Position numbers and translations under genes: made by a program. A stretch of 64,000 bases of DNA from Tritrichomonas musculus (lineage: Eukaryota; Parabasalia; Tritrichomonadida; Tritrichomonadidae), in the NCBI GenBank assembly GCA_039105265.1, contig JAPFFF010000004.1:1860001-1924000 (forward strand), in the 5' to 3' direction. Position 1 is the first letter of the stretch. Each line of letters starts with the position of its first letter. Under the pieces are notes generated by a model that worked only from the letters and a program-made list of their open reading frames with translations, made no database searches and was not told the origin of the DNA. Of the stretch, positions 1 to 10,600 are shown in pieces.

Positions 1-313
1 ATTCCTTTATCAATGATATATCAGCCTTGATGTTGTCGTTTTCAAGTGTTTTAGTGATTGTGTTCCCAACTTTCTTCAAATAAATGTCGCCACCACATCG
101 TTTACCGTCTGTACAATTACGTTTAGTGATTTTGTATTCATTACCGTCATTAGTGATGATTTTATAAATCTTGTTCAAATAGTTAGTCGTTTGTGATTTC
201 ATTTGCTCGATATTCTTTTGATAGAACAAATTGAACTCTTCAACTGATTTAAACACTTTTGATTCATTAATGTTTTCGTTTATTACTTTAAGTTCATTAA
301 TGTTATCATTCAT
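1..313 (-). CDS. Polinton small protein, runs off left edge
   Basis: A minus-strand frame opens with ATG at 313 (MNDNINELKVINENINESK) and stays open to base 1, giving about 104 residues that continue off-window. The visible part is Asn/Lys/Glu-rich and helical-looking, then more polar with a Cys pair (residues about 79-84, CTDGKRC). I do not recognise the family. It sits head-to-tail with the small 350-604 gene, on the same strand. It could be the N-terminus of a larger Polinton protein whose body lies outside. Confidence 0.6.
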   Translation of the reverse strand, partial: MNDNINELKVINENINESKVFKSVEEFNLFYQKNIEQMKSQTTNYLNKIYKIITNDGNEYKITKRNCTDGKRCGGDIYLKKVGNTITKTLENDNIKADISLIKE

Positions 314-349
314 TTATATTCATTTTAAATCATTATTTTTCATTGTTTT

Positions 350-604
350 TCATTTAACTTCATTCAGTATTGATTTACCAAATTTACCTACTTTGTCGAC
401 AGCATTTAAGCCTGTATCAATTGCGTCAACTACTTGACCAACACCAGGAATGAATTGTGTGATTGTTTTGACTTTGTCCATGATTTGCTTTCCAACATCA
501 ACAACTTTTGGAATTGCTTTAACTGCTTTCTGAGCGAATGATTTAACTTTACCGCCAATTGATTTAAATGCGTTCTTGATTTTGTTGAATATGCCAACAC
601 CCAT
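350..604 (-). CDS. Small amphipathic Polinton protein (84 aa)
   Basis: This is an 84-residue basic protein built of amphipathic stretches rich in Lys, Val, Ile and Gly (for example VGIFNKIKNAFKSIGGKVK at residues 2-20), with no Cys or obvious enzyme motif. It is divergent from the capsid region, sharing a promoter gap of about 50 bp. Small basic amphipathic virion proteins are common beside capsid genes in adenovirus-like lineages, so a virion-associated role is possible. That is inference from composition and position only. Confidence 0.6.
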   Translation of the reverse strand: MGVGIFNKIKNAFKSIGGKVKSFAQKAVKAIPKVVDVGKQIMDKVKTITQFIPGVGQVVDAIDTGLNAVDKVGKFGKSILNEVK

Positions 605-653
605 AATTTAATTAATGATAAAAGTGTTTTATTTCCTTTTTATTCAATCATAA

Positions 654-2607
654 ATGTTATACAGAAACGAGAGAGCCCATAATCTTCGTACTGAAACAGG
701 AAACGTTCTTCATGCATTTGAAGAGATGAGAAACATGATTAATGTCAATGACGGTACACGTTCATTTTCATTTAGAACTGTTGACTGTCATGACCAACCA
801 GCTCCATTTCATCAAGGACAATATTCGCAAATAAGTTTAACACATCCTGACCACTTCATAAGTGATATTGATAAAGGTTTCTTAATATTTCACGTTAAAT
901 TAGATTTGTCATTGAATACAGATATGAGTAAATTAAATGAAATCAATGACCCCAACAACTTGTACAAACTGTTTGTCGGTTTCAAATCATCAAACCAGTT
1001 GTTTGACAGGTTAGAGATTCTTCATAATAATGTCAATGTCGGATACCAACAGAATGAATGCATTCGTGAGGGCTTCTTATATTCTTCAGTTAAACCAGAA
1101 GCCGAGAAGAAACGTCGCAGATTCGTTCATTCATTGTGGGAAAACATTAGCAACTATTCACAGACACATGCAGGAGCTTATGTTAACTTGAATTCATTTA
1201 AGAACACAGGAAGAAGTGAAGTCGAATTTGATTTGAATGTTCCTTTTGATGGTTTGCTTGCATTACAGGCATTCGATTTATTCCCTAACGGAATCATTGG
1301 TGATTTATCAATTCGTTTTCAAGTTAGTCCCGCTGGTCTTGTTTGGGCAGTATTAGACCCTTACACAGTTGCTGAAGCAAAAGTATTTCTTGAAGACAAT
1401 GATTCAATATCGATGGAAGAATTAAACAGACTAAAGGAAATCAAAGCACGAGGACACCTCAAACATCAATTCACACAAATTGGTAATCAAGCAGTGATTC
1501 CAGGACCTGGAGACAATCCAGACCCACCATCACCTGAACCAACACCAACGAAATATCAATTGAAGTATGAATTGTTAGACCATTACATACCTGCTTCAAC
1601 AAATATTCCTGTTACTGACGTTCTTGAAACATTTACATTTATGTTCAGCTATACTGATGAAGAGTTTGAAGAGCTCGGAATTGAAAAGACAGATGATGAT
1701 AAAGTAATTTGTAATAAACATTATCTTAAAGAACATCCGAGCGGAATACCTTCATCAAAGCATCCAGCAGGCAATGTTTATATTAATTTTGTTTCTAAAT
1801 CTGAAGCCAACAAGTTGATGAGCGCTCATTATTCAAAACAAACAGCAACATTAACAGTTAATCGAATGACCATCACAGCTTGTAAATCTAATATGCAAGG
1901 CTTTGGAGTTTGTGAAGCTACAAGACAAGGAATTGAAGACATTTTAAGACAAGGTTTAATCATTCCTTCACAAAAAGTTGATTATCATGCTTTTCCAATC
2001 GCTCCAGCAGCAAACGGAATCAAGTCAACATTGAATATCCCATTAATCAATGCAACTAATTTATCAATCATGTTTCCAAAGCATCATAATGATTTAACTG
2101 TCTTTGAAAATCCAGTTTATCAAAACTGTTTCTTGAATATTGGTGGAAAGAACTTCCCAGACGAAAACGTTTCAACTATTGGTGCACGATTCTTTGAAAA
2201 TCAATTAACGGCTGGTGATTTAGATGCAATCACTCTTTCATGCACAAAGGAATTTGAGGACTCAATGACAATGCCAAAGAATGACGCGAACGGTAAGAGA
2301 TACAACAACACAATCAGTGATGCAACATCATTTGTTTTCAACATTCAAACTGAACGAGCGAGTGCAGGATATTGTTATGACGGACTTGATGGGGGATTTC
2401 GGAAACGTTCAGATACAAGTCAATGGGCAACCAATATATACAGGAGATGATGACACATATTTCAATGTTGTTGAACCAGATGGAACCATTGTCAAACCTC
2501 CTCCGACTCAACTTTGGATAACTAGGGACTCTTACTTTAAACTATCACTTGACGGTTTAGAATATCATGATGATTCAACACCAGAAGGTTCACAAGCAAA
2601 TGAATAA
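654..2607 (+). CDS. Polinton major capsid protein region
   Basis: This region encodes a protein of about 600 residues or more with the features of a double jelly-roll major capsid protein: many alternating beta-type stretches, an early segment about placing loads on a symmetric shell (residues 40-130), and a second beta-rich half after a Pro-rich linker (PDPPSPEPTPTK, about residue 288). Size, position beside the integrase and lack of enzyme motifs fit the Polinton capsid family. The start at 654 is preceded by TCATAA directly before the ATG. Assignment rests on overall character and context. A structure prediction or profile comparison would settle it. Confidence 0.7.
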
Positions 2608-2632
2608 ATAAATTGATTTCATTAAATAATCA

Positions 2633-2662
2633 TTTTGCTTTGCAAAAGGGAACAGAGTTCCT
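2633..2662. repeat. Tandem double-hairpin element, copy 1
   Basis: Two perfect short hairpins follow each other without a gap: TTTTGC-TTT-GCAAAA (2633-2647) and GGGAAC-AGA-GTTCCT (2648-2662, outer pair G-T). It lies in the spacer between the capsid region and the integrase. A second copy with the same architecture lies at 19165-19194. Confidence 0.75.
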
Positions 2663-2694
2663 TCATAAATTAATGCTTTATTTTTGCGATTCAA

Positions 2695-3774
2695 ATGAAT
2701 GAATCAATCAACTATCCTTTCAAATCTAAATACAAGTACATCAAAGACACGGGCATTAAAACCGAGCCCTATATTAAGGATTACCAATTGAAGACAGTAA
2801 AGAAACTATCAAAACCTGACTTCTCATTTGAACCGTATGCGTACGAAATTGATATAATGTTTGCATTAAATAAAGCTTATTTAGTAATAATCAATGTAAA
2901 CACCAAATACCTAATTGTTGAACCAATTGATTACAAGTCTGAGTATTATGTAATCAAAGTAATTGATAAACTAGTCAATAAAAGAAATATCAGAATTGAA
3001 ACAATTAAATGTGATGGTGAAAAGGCTTTTATATCAAATGCATTCAAAAGTTATTGCAACGGTGAAGAGCAAAGATATCAATTAGACAAACACACAATTA
3101 AATTCAAAGCACCAAACAAAATAAAGTTAATCATTGATGATTCACCTTTCACGAATGCACATAAATGTGTTGATGCAGTAATCAGAACATTACGAAATGC
3201 TTTCGGTCAATCACAACAACGAATGACAAACAATGTATTGATACAACAAACGGTTGAATGGTACAATAACACGCCTCATGCATCTCTTCGTTTATTGAAT
3301 CCTTTATACACATCATTTGACGAAGAAACTGATGAATACCTTGACAAACGACAATCAAAATACATTTATCTAACACCTCAACAGATGCAAGATGACCGCG
3401 ACCTTGAATGGCAATACATTAGAGCCAAATCAATGCAATTGAAAGAGATTCAACAAAAACAACGATTTAAAGGTCTTCTGTCATATAAACCCAAAAATAT
3501 AATACTCATTCACACCGATTACGGAAAAACAGAAAAGAAACATGAAAAGCGAAGAAGAGTGTTCAATGAACTTGCTGAATTCATTTGTTATGAATCAGGA
3601 AACGTTAAATGTAAACTATTAAATCCTTTGCGTCAAACTAACAAAACACTGAAGAACAAAACAATAATAACAGTCCCAATCATGTACACAAAATATGTTT
3701 GTTCATCAATAGATGCTTTGAATGATGATTATAAAGTATTCTTTTTGGCTTATAAAACGCAAAATGAAAGCTAA
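2695..3774 (+). CDS. Polinton integrase (retroviral-type, rve fold)
   Basis: The 359-residue protein has an RNase-H-type integrase core. A beta strand ends in YEIDIMFALNK (about residues 50-60), followed by hydrophobic strands (AYLVIINVNTKYLIVEPID), a second acidic turn (IKCDGEKAF, about 102-110), and a helix (VDAVIRTLRNAF, about 160-171) typical of the region carrying the third acidic position. The C-terminal half is basic and rich in Tyr/Lys, fitting a chromo-like or SH3-like DNA-binding tail. In Polintons this enzyme joins the element's ends to target DNA and makes a short target duplication. It is followed with a small overlap by the gene at 3764. Confidence 0.85.
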   Translation: MNESINYPFKSKYKYIKDTGIKTEPYIKDYQLKTVKKLSKPDFSFEPYAYEIDIMFALNKAYLVIINVNTKYLIVEPIDYKSEYYVIKVIDKLVNKRNIRIETIKCDGEKAFISNAFKSYCNGEEQRYQLDKHTIKFKAPNKIKLIIDDSPFTNAHKCVDAVIRTLRNAFGQSQQRMTNNVLIQQTVEWYNNTPHASLRLLNPLYTSFDEETDEYLDKRQSKYIYLTPQQMQDDRDLEWQYIRAKSMQLKEIQQKQRFKGLLSYKPKNIILIHTDYGKTEKKHEKRRRVFNELAEFICYESGNVKCKLLNPLRQTNKTLKNKTIITVPIMYTKYVCSSIDALNDDYKVFFLAYKTQNES

Positions 3775-4114
3775 ACAAGCAATCACAAAACGATACTATC
3801 ACACACAATCAAAAGATTTTAATCTTCCTGATGATTTCGTTTATAGTCGCAACAAGAAGTACATTGTTGTTCAGTATTGTGGTGCTGTTGTCAATCAACA
3901 TATTGTCGGTGATTTGATGGTTCATTCAGATATAGTTGAATTCATGCCTTTCTGCGACCATTTCATTATGCTTGCTAACAGAAGACAAACCAAATATCGA
4001 AAATATGAGTGTCTGAACAATACAAAAAAAGAGTATCATTTATGGTTTACAGATATGAAAGGAAACGTTATTGAACCTGAATCATTTATATTCAGTTGTC
4101 TTTTGATTTATTAA
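3764..4114 (+). CDS. Candidate Polinton minor capsid (penton-like) protein
   Basis: The 116-residue protein is read from ATG at 3764 (MKAKQAITKRYYHTQ), overlapping the end of the integrase gene by 11 bases. An upstream ATG at 3722 would lie deeper inside the integrase and is less likely. The sequence alternates short hydrophobic and polar strands and ends in HLWFTDMKGNVIEPESF followed by a hydrophobic strand, the pattern of a small single jelly roll. Polintons usually carry such a minor capsid protein. I have no diagnostic motif, so this remains a structural guess. Confidence 0.5.
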   Translation: MKAKQAITKRYYHTQSKDFNLPDDFVYSRNKKYIVVQYCGAVVNQHIVGDLMVHSDIVEFMPFCDHFIMLANRRQTKYRKYECLNNTKKEYHLWFTDMKGNVIEPESFIFSCLLIY

Positions 4115-4126
4115 TGACTATTCAAA

Positions 4127-5317
4127 ATGGATTCTAAGGTAATTTATTTAAATCCGAATCAATTGGCTGATATGAGCCGTTATAAAATTGATGATGTTGC
4201 ACCGATTACATTTGCATTGATTACAGTAGAAAAAAATAGATATTTTTTCCCTTCAATTTTCATATTTCCAAAGCAAGCTAAAAGTACAACTAAAGGTGAT
4301 ATGTTAACAAGTAGACCTACATGGATAATATATCTTGATGGTGATACACCTGAAAAACCTTCATACGTGTTTACAAAAAAGATTCTTACAGGATATCAGG
4401 AACCTATATTTATATTAATAGTTGATAATACACCAAAAGCATTAACAAAATATTATAAAAATTATAACGGTGAATCTTATTTTCATAAAACTTACTTTGC
4501 TTTCACTTCTGAATCATTCATAAAGGCATTTGATAATATTATAACTGCAGCTGATATAAACTATGACCCTAATGCAGCACAAACATATTTATCTTTTTAT
4601 ATTTACGATAACCCTGAAAAAATTCCGATAATTGATTGTTATGTTAATACAACTCCTGAATCTGACAACGAGGAAATTGCAAAATCGATAACAGCAGATT
4701 TAAATCATAATACAGGTACAAAATCAATTGAAAAATCGGCTTTTAGTTTTCGAAATGATACAATAGCCGATGAATATCCTGTATTCAAACCGAGAAAAAT
4801 AACACAGGATTCAGGTTTTAATACAAAAGAATCAATATCGACTCCAAAGAGATTTGATGCAAAACTAATAAAAATGTTAGAAAAGATTTCCAATCAGCTG
4901 CAAATGCAACAATCAGAACCAATATATAAGCACTTGCCAAAAGATAACAAAGTTCACTTTTCAGCATCAGCAAAACGAACTATTCCTAATAGCTCGGAAA
5001 CATATCAAAAAATAGTTCAACAAAATAATTCTTTACCGAATTATGAACCTATGGAAATTGAAGAAGATTGGCACGAAGAAAACCAAAATCAATCACAAGG
5101 CTTTGATTTTGAAACACCAAATCCTAATAAGACATCAAATTATTATGAACGACAACAAAACATAAATAATAATAATAATACTTTTGAAGACTTGTCAAGT
5201 GAAGAAGAATATAATCAGCAACCACAATCAACAAAACGTTATAGTTTTAGAATCGTTTCAGACCCAAATGACAAAAATAATAATAATAACAATAATGGAG
5301 GTTTTGATTTAAATTAA
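4127..5317 (+). CDS. Polinton protein of unknown function, Asn/Gln-rich tail
   Basis: The 396-residue protein has two parts. The first 170 residues are beta-rich and hydrophobic (for example PIFILIVDN about residue 92) and could be globular. The rest is polar and low-complexity, with runs of Asn (NNNNN near 347 and near the C-terminus), Gln and Ser. It begins 12 bases after the preceding gene, so the two probably belong to one transcription unit. It ends convergently, one base before the stop of the 764-residue gene on the other strand. I recognise no family. A virion or scaffold role is conceivable from its location. Confidence 0.65.
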   Translation: MDSKVIYLNPNQLADMSRYKIDDVAPITFALITVEKNRYFFPSIFIFPKQAKSTTKGDMLTSRPTWIIYLDGDTPEKPSYVFTKKILTGYQEPIFILIVDNTPKALTKYYKNYNGESYFHKTYFAFTSESFIKAFDNIITAADINYDPNAAQTYLSFYIYDNPEKIPIIDCYVNTTPESDNEEIAKSITADLNHNTGTKSIEKSAFSFRNDTIADEYPVFKPRKITQDSGFNTKESISTPKRFDAKLIKMLEKISNQLQMQQSEPIYKHLPKDNKVHFSASAKRTIPNSSETYQKIVQQNNSLPNYEPMEIEEDWHEENQNQSQGFDFETPNPNKTSNYYERQQNINNNNNTFEDLSSEEEYNQQPQSTKRYSFRIVSDPNDKNNNNNNNGGFDLN

Positions 5318-7612
5318 TTATTCATTATTCATTCTTTGATGTAATGGTTTAAGATTAACAGCAAAATCAGCATATTTATTTTTGTTCTGCAATTTACTTT
5401 CTTTGAGTTGTGCTTTGAATGCTGTGTATCCACAATTTGGATATATATCTCTTTCTATTGCTGCGGTGATTCGTTTAATGAAATTATCTTTAACGTTCTT
5501 AATATCTTCTGGCGTTGCTTCTTTAATTCCTTCTGCATTTCGTTTCAACCTGTTATATCCTTCTTGCTTACTTACATCAACATTGAAACCAACACCAAAG
5601 ACAACATAATCAATGTAATGCATTAATTCAGTAAATTGTTTACCCCATTGACTTGGTTCAGCCTTTAATTCTCCTGATGTGATATCAATAGCTTTATCAA
5701 TAATCTTCTCAACATATGATTGAACATTCTTTCCTAATACTGAAACATATTCTTTATTGTTCTGTTGTTTCCAATATGTCCATTGTTCATATGTTAATAT
5801 CTTTCCATTGAACTTATTGTCTTGAATGATTTCTTTGAAAGGAGCATCAAAGAGATAAGCAAATAACATATTTGATACAGCAAGGTAATTGATGAGTTTC
5901 TTCAAAGGAGATAATACAAAGAATTGTTCGTCATTCCAATACACTTTCCAGACTTTAGAAAAGATTGATGACCAATAAGAACTTGGTGTAATACGTTTGC
6001 TGACTCTTGCTTTTCCCAGACCCATAGGACCGTAATAATTTTCTAGCTCTTGCATTTCTTTTCCCTTTGTTAATTTGTATTGACCAGCATCCCAATCAAT
6101 TTTCTTGATATCTTTATCAAATAATGATTGAATCCATTTATTGAACGGCATTTCTTTTCTTTCTTGTTTTGTTTTAATAACAGATTTCCAAACTTTCTTG
6201 TAAGGAGAAGCAAATACAAGCTTGTATCCGTTAATGATTGAAGGATTACCGTTCCTATCAATTAAAACAACATCATCAACTTTATCACCGTTCAAGTCTG
6301 TTATTGAGTTTCCTAACGGGTCTTTGGCATTTTCTGGTAATAAACGATATCTTGGTTTACCGTCTTTATCAACTGAATTCTTACAGTATTCAATAGCTGT
6401 ATCACGACAAGCTGCATTCGGAATGTATTTGATTCTGAAGTTTCCGTTAATAATCATATCAATAAATTTATCTCTGTAATAGGATATATTACCACCAACC
6501 CGAGGTATTTCAAGCTTGTCAAATGAATCCTTTAATGTTGAGTTAACAAGAGGCATATCTTTTTTATCACGACGTCCGCGAGTATTCTTTGAGGGTTGCT
6601 TTGCATTTCTTATTAATTCATCAAGTATTTCATCATCTGCTTTGTTATCTTCTGCATATCCTTTGTATTTCCTTGCAAAAGGTGATTTAATTTCTTGTGC
6701 TTCTTCTTCATTATCTTCATATCTGTATGGTTGTTTTGCAGGTGTTCTTGCATATCTGTATGCTTCGGTTGCTGCTTCATTATCATCTTGCCAATCATCT
6801 AATTCATCATCATATAATGATTGAAGAGGTCCGTTATTATTGTTGTTGTCGTCTGCCATTTTATTAGTTGAAAAATTATTTTTATTGTGTTCCTTTGATG
6901 GTTCAATAAAAGAATCAGATAAATCATCGTTTTTCAATATTAATGACTCAGAATCTGATTCGCTTAATGTTATATTAAGTAATGAATCTTCACTGTCTTT
7001 AGGCAATTGTATTGTCGAGTCATTTTCATCAGAATCACTCGGAGTTATGCGTTTTCTTCTTGGTGTTCTTCGTTTATTAGTATCAAGTGTTGGTTCATGT
7101 ATGCTTGTTCTCTTTCTTCTTCCTTTGTTGGTTTGTGGTGTTTGACTCTTTCTCGGTGGTTTGATGGGTGATGAACGAAAACCATCAGAGCTATAATTCA
7201 AATCATCGTTGACAACAATATTGAAGTAATTGATAATGATATCAAGACTTTTTTTATCTGTTGTGTACTCTTTTAAACTAAGGAATCGATTGCCTTTACT
7301 TTTAATACCTGCATTGATTTTGTTCATCAATGAAACAAATCGACGAAACTTGACTTTCATTTCACGAATCTTTCCCACACTTCTTCCTGTATATTCATTG
7401 TTTTGTATTTGATACAACAAATTAATTAAATCATTGGGGTGTTCTAGTTTGTATGTACTGAGAAACGTGTTCTTAAAATAATCTATCGGGTCCTCTAGTT
7501 CTTCATCATCATCAGGTTTAGATACCTCACTATCAAATATAGTTTCATCATCAATATTACTTAAATCTAATTCAAAGCTATCAGATGAATTATTTTTATC
7601 TTGTTTTGACAT
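5318..7612 (-). CDS. Large acidic Polinton protein, unknown function
   Basis: The 764-residue protein has a very acidic, Ser/Asp-rich N-terminal third (residues 1-35 and 190-330), an Arg/Lys patch (GRRKRTS and RRTPRRKR around 165-190), and a compact-looking C-terminal half with many aromatic residues (residues 375-750). I recognise no family. Large proteins of this type occur in trichomonad Mavericks without assigned function. It starts divergently from the fibre-like gene, 22 bases away, so the two share a promoter region at about 7613-7634. Confidence 0.7.
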   Translation of the reverse strand: MSKQDKNNSSDSFELDLSNIDDETIFDSEVSKPDDDEELEDPIDYFKNTFLSTYKLEHPNDLINLLYQIQNNEYTGRSVGKIREMKVKFRRFVSLMNKINAGIKSKGNRFLSLKEYTTDKKSLDIIINYFNIVVNDDLNYSSDGFRSSPIKPPRKSQTPQTNKGRRKRTSIHEPTLDTNKRRTPRRKRITPSDSDENDSTIQLPKDSEDSLLNITLSESDSESLILKNDDLSDSFIEPSKEHNKNNFSTNKMADDNNNNNGPLQSLYDDELDDWQDDNEAATEAYRYARTPAKQPYRYEDNEEEAQEIKSPFARKYKGYAEDNKADDEILDELIRNAKQPSKNTRGRRDKKDMPLVNSTLKDSFDKLEIPRVGGNISYYRDKFIDMIINGNFRIKYIPNAACRDTAIEYCKNSVDKDGKPRYRLLPENAKDPLGNSITDLNGDKVDDVVLIDRNGNPSIINGYKLVFASPYKKVWKSVIKTKQERKEMPFNKWIQSLFDKDIKKIDWDAGQYKLTKGKEMQELENYYGPMGLGKARVSKRITPSSYWSSIFSKVWKVYWNDEQFFVLSPLKKLINYLAVSNMLFAYLFDAPFKEIIQDNKFNGKILTYEQWTYWKQQNNKEYVSVLGKNVQSYVEKIIDKAIDITSGELKAEPSQWGKQFTELMHYIDYVVFGVGFNVDVSKQEGYNRLKRNAEGIKEATPEDIKNVKDNFIKRITAAIERDIYPNCGYTAFKAQLKESKLQNKNKYADFAVNLKPLHQRMNNE

Positions 7613-7634
7613 TGTTTAGTTTCTAATAAATTGA

Positions 7635-10600
7635 ATGTTTACGATTGAGCAGAGCGGACACATAACAAAAACAAATACTATTGACGGATTGATTAACGAA
7701 TACATTAAAAGATATGTCGATAATTATGTTATCAAAGGCGATTCATCGAACGGAAACGTAGGGATTCCAAACGGAAATGGAATCACTGAGGAACAATTGA
7801 ATGAAGCTGTTAACGGATTGCGTGATTATGTTATCAACAATTATGCTTTATCAACTGATATACCTGAACCTGTTGATTTAACGAATTATGCACTGAAGAG
7901 TGAAATACCAGAAGTACTCAAAAATAGTGAGTTGCAATTGAACATAAAAGAACTATTACCAGACGAAATGTTTCAGAAATTGATGGCTGAAGATGATAAA
8001 CCATTATCAGCTAAAGCATCAATGTGTTTAACAAGTATAGCGGCTAATGAAGGTTTTCAATCAGCTTTGGATGTTTGTGCCGAACGATATGTTCCAAAAG
8101 ATGATTTGAAGAATTACATCACGAGAGATAATTTGACTGTATCAACTGAATACTCAATTGAAACTAAGACATATATGTTTCCTAATATAGGTCCAGTACC
8201 AGAAGAATATGAAGAAAACGGAATGGATACATCTCACGTTTTACCGTTCAAAGAAGGAACACATTTGGTTGGTTATAAATTAGACAATAGTAGTAATATA
8301 TTCCATTTTGATATCAGATTCAAGACAAATGAATTATATACTGATGATGAATATAACGTTAAACAACATGAAGCTGAAGGATTTGAAAGTGAAGGTGAGT
8401 ATTTTGAATTAGTGTGGGATGAAGTTAGTGGAGCAATTTATGATAGATATCAATACCTTCCAATAACAATAACATTAGCAGAAACAGAAGAAAGATTAGC
8501 ATTGAAGAGTGATATACCTGAACCAATTGATTTGACACCGTATTATACTAGTGCACAAGCTGATGAGAAGTTCGTCGATGAGGATGAATTGGCTTATGAA
8601 TTGGATAAGTATGAAACGAAAACAGTTGCAGAAGGAAAATATGCAATGAAGAGTGAAATCCCAGAAATTATTGAGGGTCAAACAACAATTCAATTCGAAA
8701 TCGTCAATAATACAATTCCTGATTTGGATTACAACACATATCATGAACTGATTGAGCAATACGGGTTGGATATTGTTTCATCAAACAGTTTTTATACGGG
8801 TCATTATGTTCATGTAGACTATTCGTACAATGACGATGATGACGAACAACCCTCTCAGATAATGCGTATCGAAGGAAGTGATTCAAGTATTTGGTTTTTG
8901 TATGACAGCCATGAATTAATCAATCCAGGAACTGGCGATACACCAGAAGTTTTATCGTGTTCAATTACCAAAACTATCGAACCAACAGACAGAAACGCTT
9001 ATTCAGCTAGATATGTGTCGAATACTTATGCATTGAAGACGGATATACCAGAACCAGTTGACTTGACACCGTATTATACTAGTGCACAAGCTGATGAGAA
9101 GTTTGTTGATGAAGATGAATTAGCTTATGAATTAGATAAATATGCATTGAAAACAGATATACCAACAATTCCAACTGATTTGGTTAATGAATCTGCATTG
9201 AATACTGCATTATACGGAACTGAATTGAATATTGAATATCCAGCAAACTTATATGACGGTGCATATATTACCCCTCAGCTACCAAATGCCAGAGTTCATT
9301 TGGTATTTGATGTTAATTGGGGAGATAATCAAGATGATGATATAGTGCATATTGATGTAATATTTAAACCAACTGGTTCTACTAGCACTTATGATAGCAT
9401 GGACAGGTATGATAGCAATGGCAAACGCATTGATAGAATAATATGGCGTTATGATGATGGACAAATTGTATATGTATCATATATTGCAGCACATAGCAGT
9501 AATCCAATAGCATATAATTTCATTAGAGCACAAATCGAATCACCATTCATTAAAACTGCAAATGTTGTTGATGAAAGTCCAGAACAAATCACAATTCAAT
9601 GTACACAGAATGATAGTGGTTGTGTAATCCCAGATGAATATATACGAAGGGTATTAACAACCAAAAATATTATTGTAAAGTTCAAACGAAATGCTGATGA
9701 TGCGACATATGAAGAAGCTGAATACGAATATTCTGGACGAAAGAGTGCAAATCTCATATACAAATCAACCAGCGGAGAGTCAAGTGAATTGATAGATATT
9801 CGTGTAGCTACACGTATTGTTTCATTGAGAGCTGAGGATGATACACTAACCAATATTTATGATGCAACTATCACATTAATCAGCAACCAACCTGTGAATG
9901 ATGATATGATTACTTCGGTGAAATATGTGAATGATAACTTTGCACTGAAGTCAAACGTCATAACAGAAGAACAACTAATAAAAAAATGTGCTATTGATTG
10001 CGGACCGATTACAGAGGGCGGTGAAATATCAATTCATTATCTAAAACTTGAAGATAAGGTAATTAAACTGGAATACATAGTAGGTGATTATGCGCTATGT
10101 TTGGAAATAAGAATATTATTCTATGATACAACTGGAAATCCTCATAACATTGTTCTTGTATTACATCAAAGAACTGTGTATTTCGACAATTTCAAATTCC
10201 CATTCTATTATGAAGACACTGTTGATATAACATCAGGAAGACCCCTGACATATAATTTCCCAATAGGCGGATATTCTTGGACAACTACTCAGGAATTATT
10301 AGATGCTAAACAAATATATTCAAGATGCATCATGTCCCGAGGTTATTTAGCAAAATATAAGGCTGCTATTTACGGTGCACAATCAAACACAACAATCACA
10401 CATTACTCGCCGATTGAATCATCAATGAACTCTGTTAGTGATTTCGTTGTTGGTTCTCCTGTGTATATGACAGGTAAGGTTTACAAACATGTTGGTGATG
10501 AATGGAAACCATCAACAGCAGATGATACAACTGATTGTATTTGTAGTGTCAAAACATCAGGAACATGGAAGGAGTATGTCGGTATATGTGTGAGAATCGA

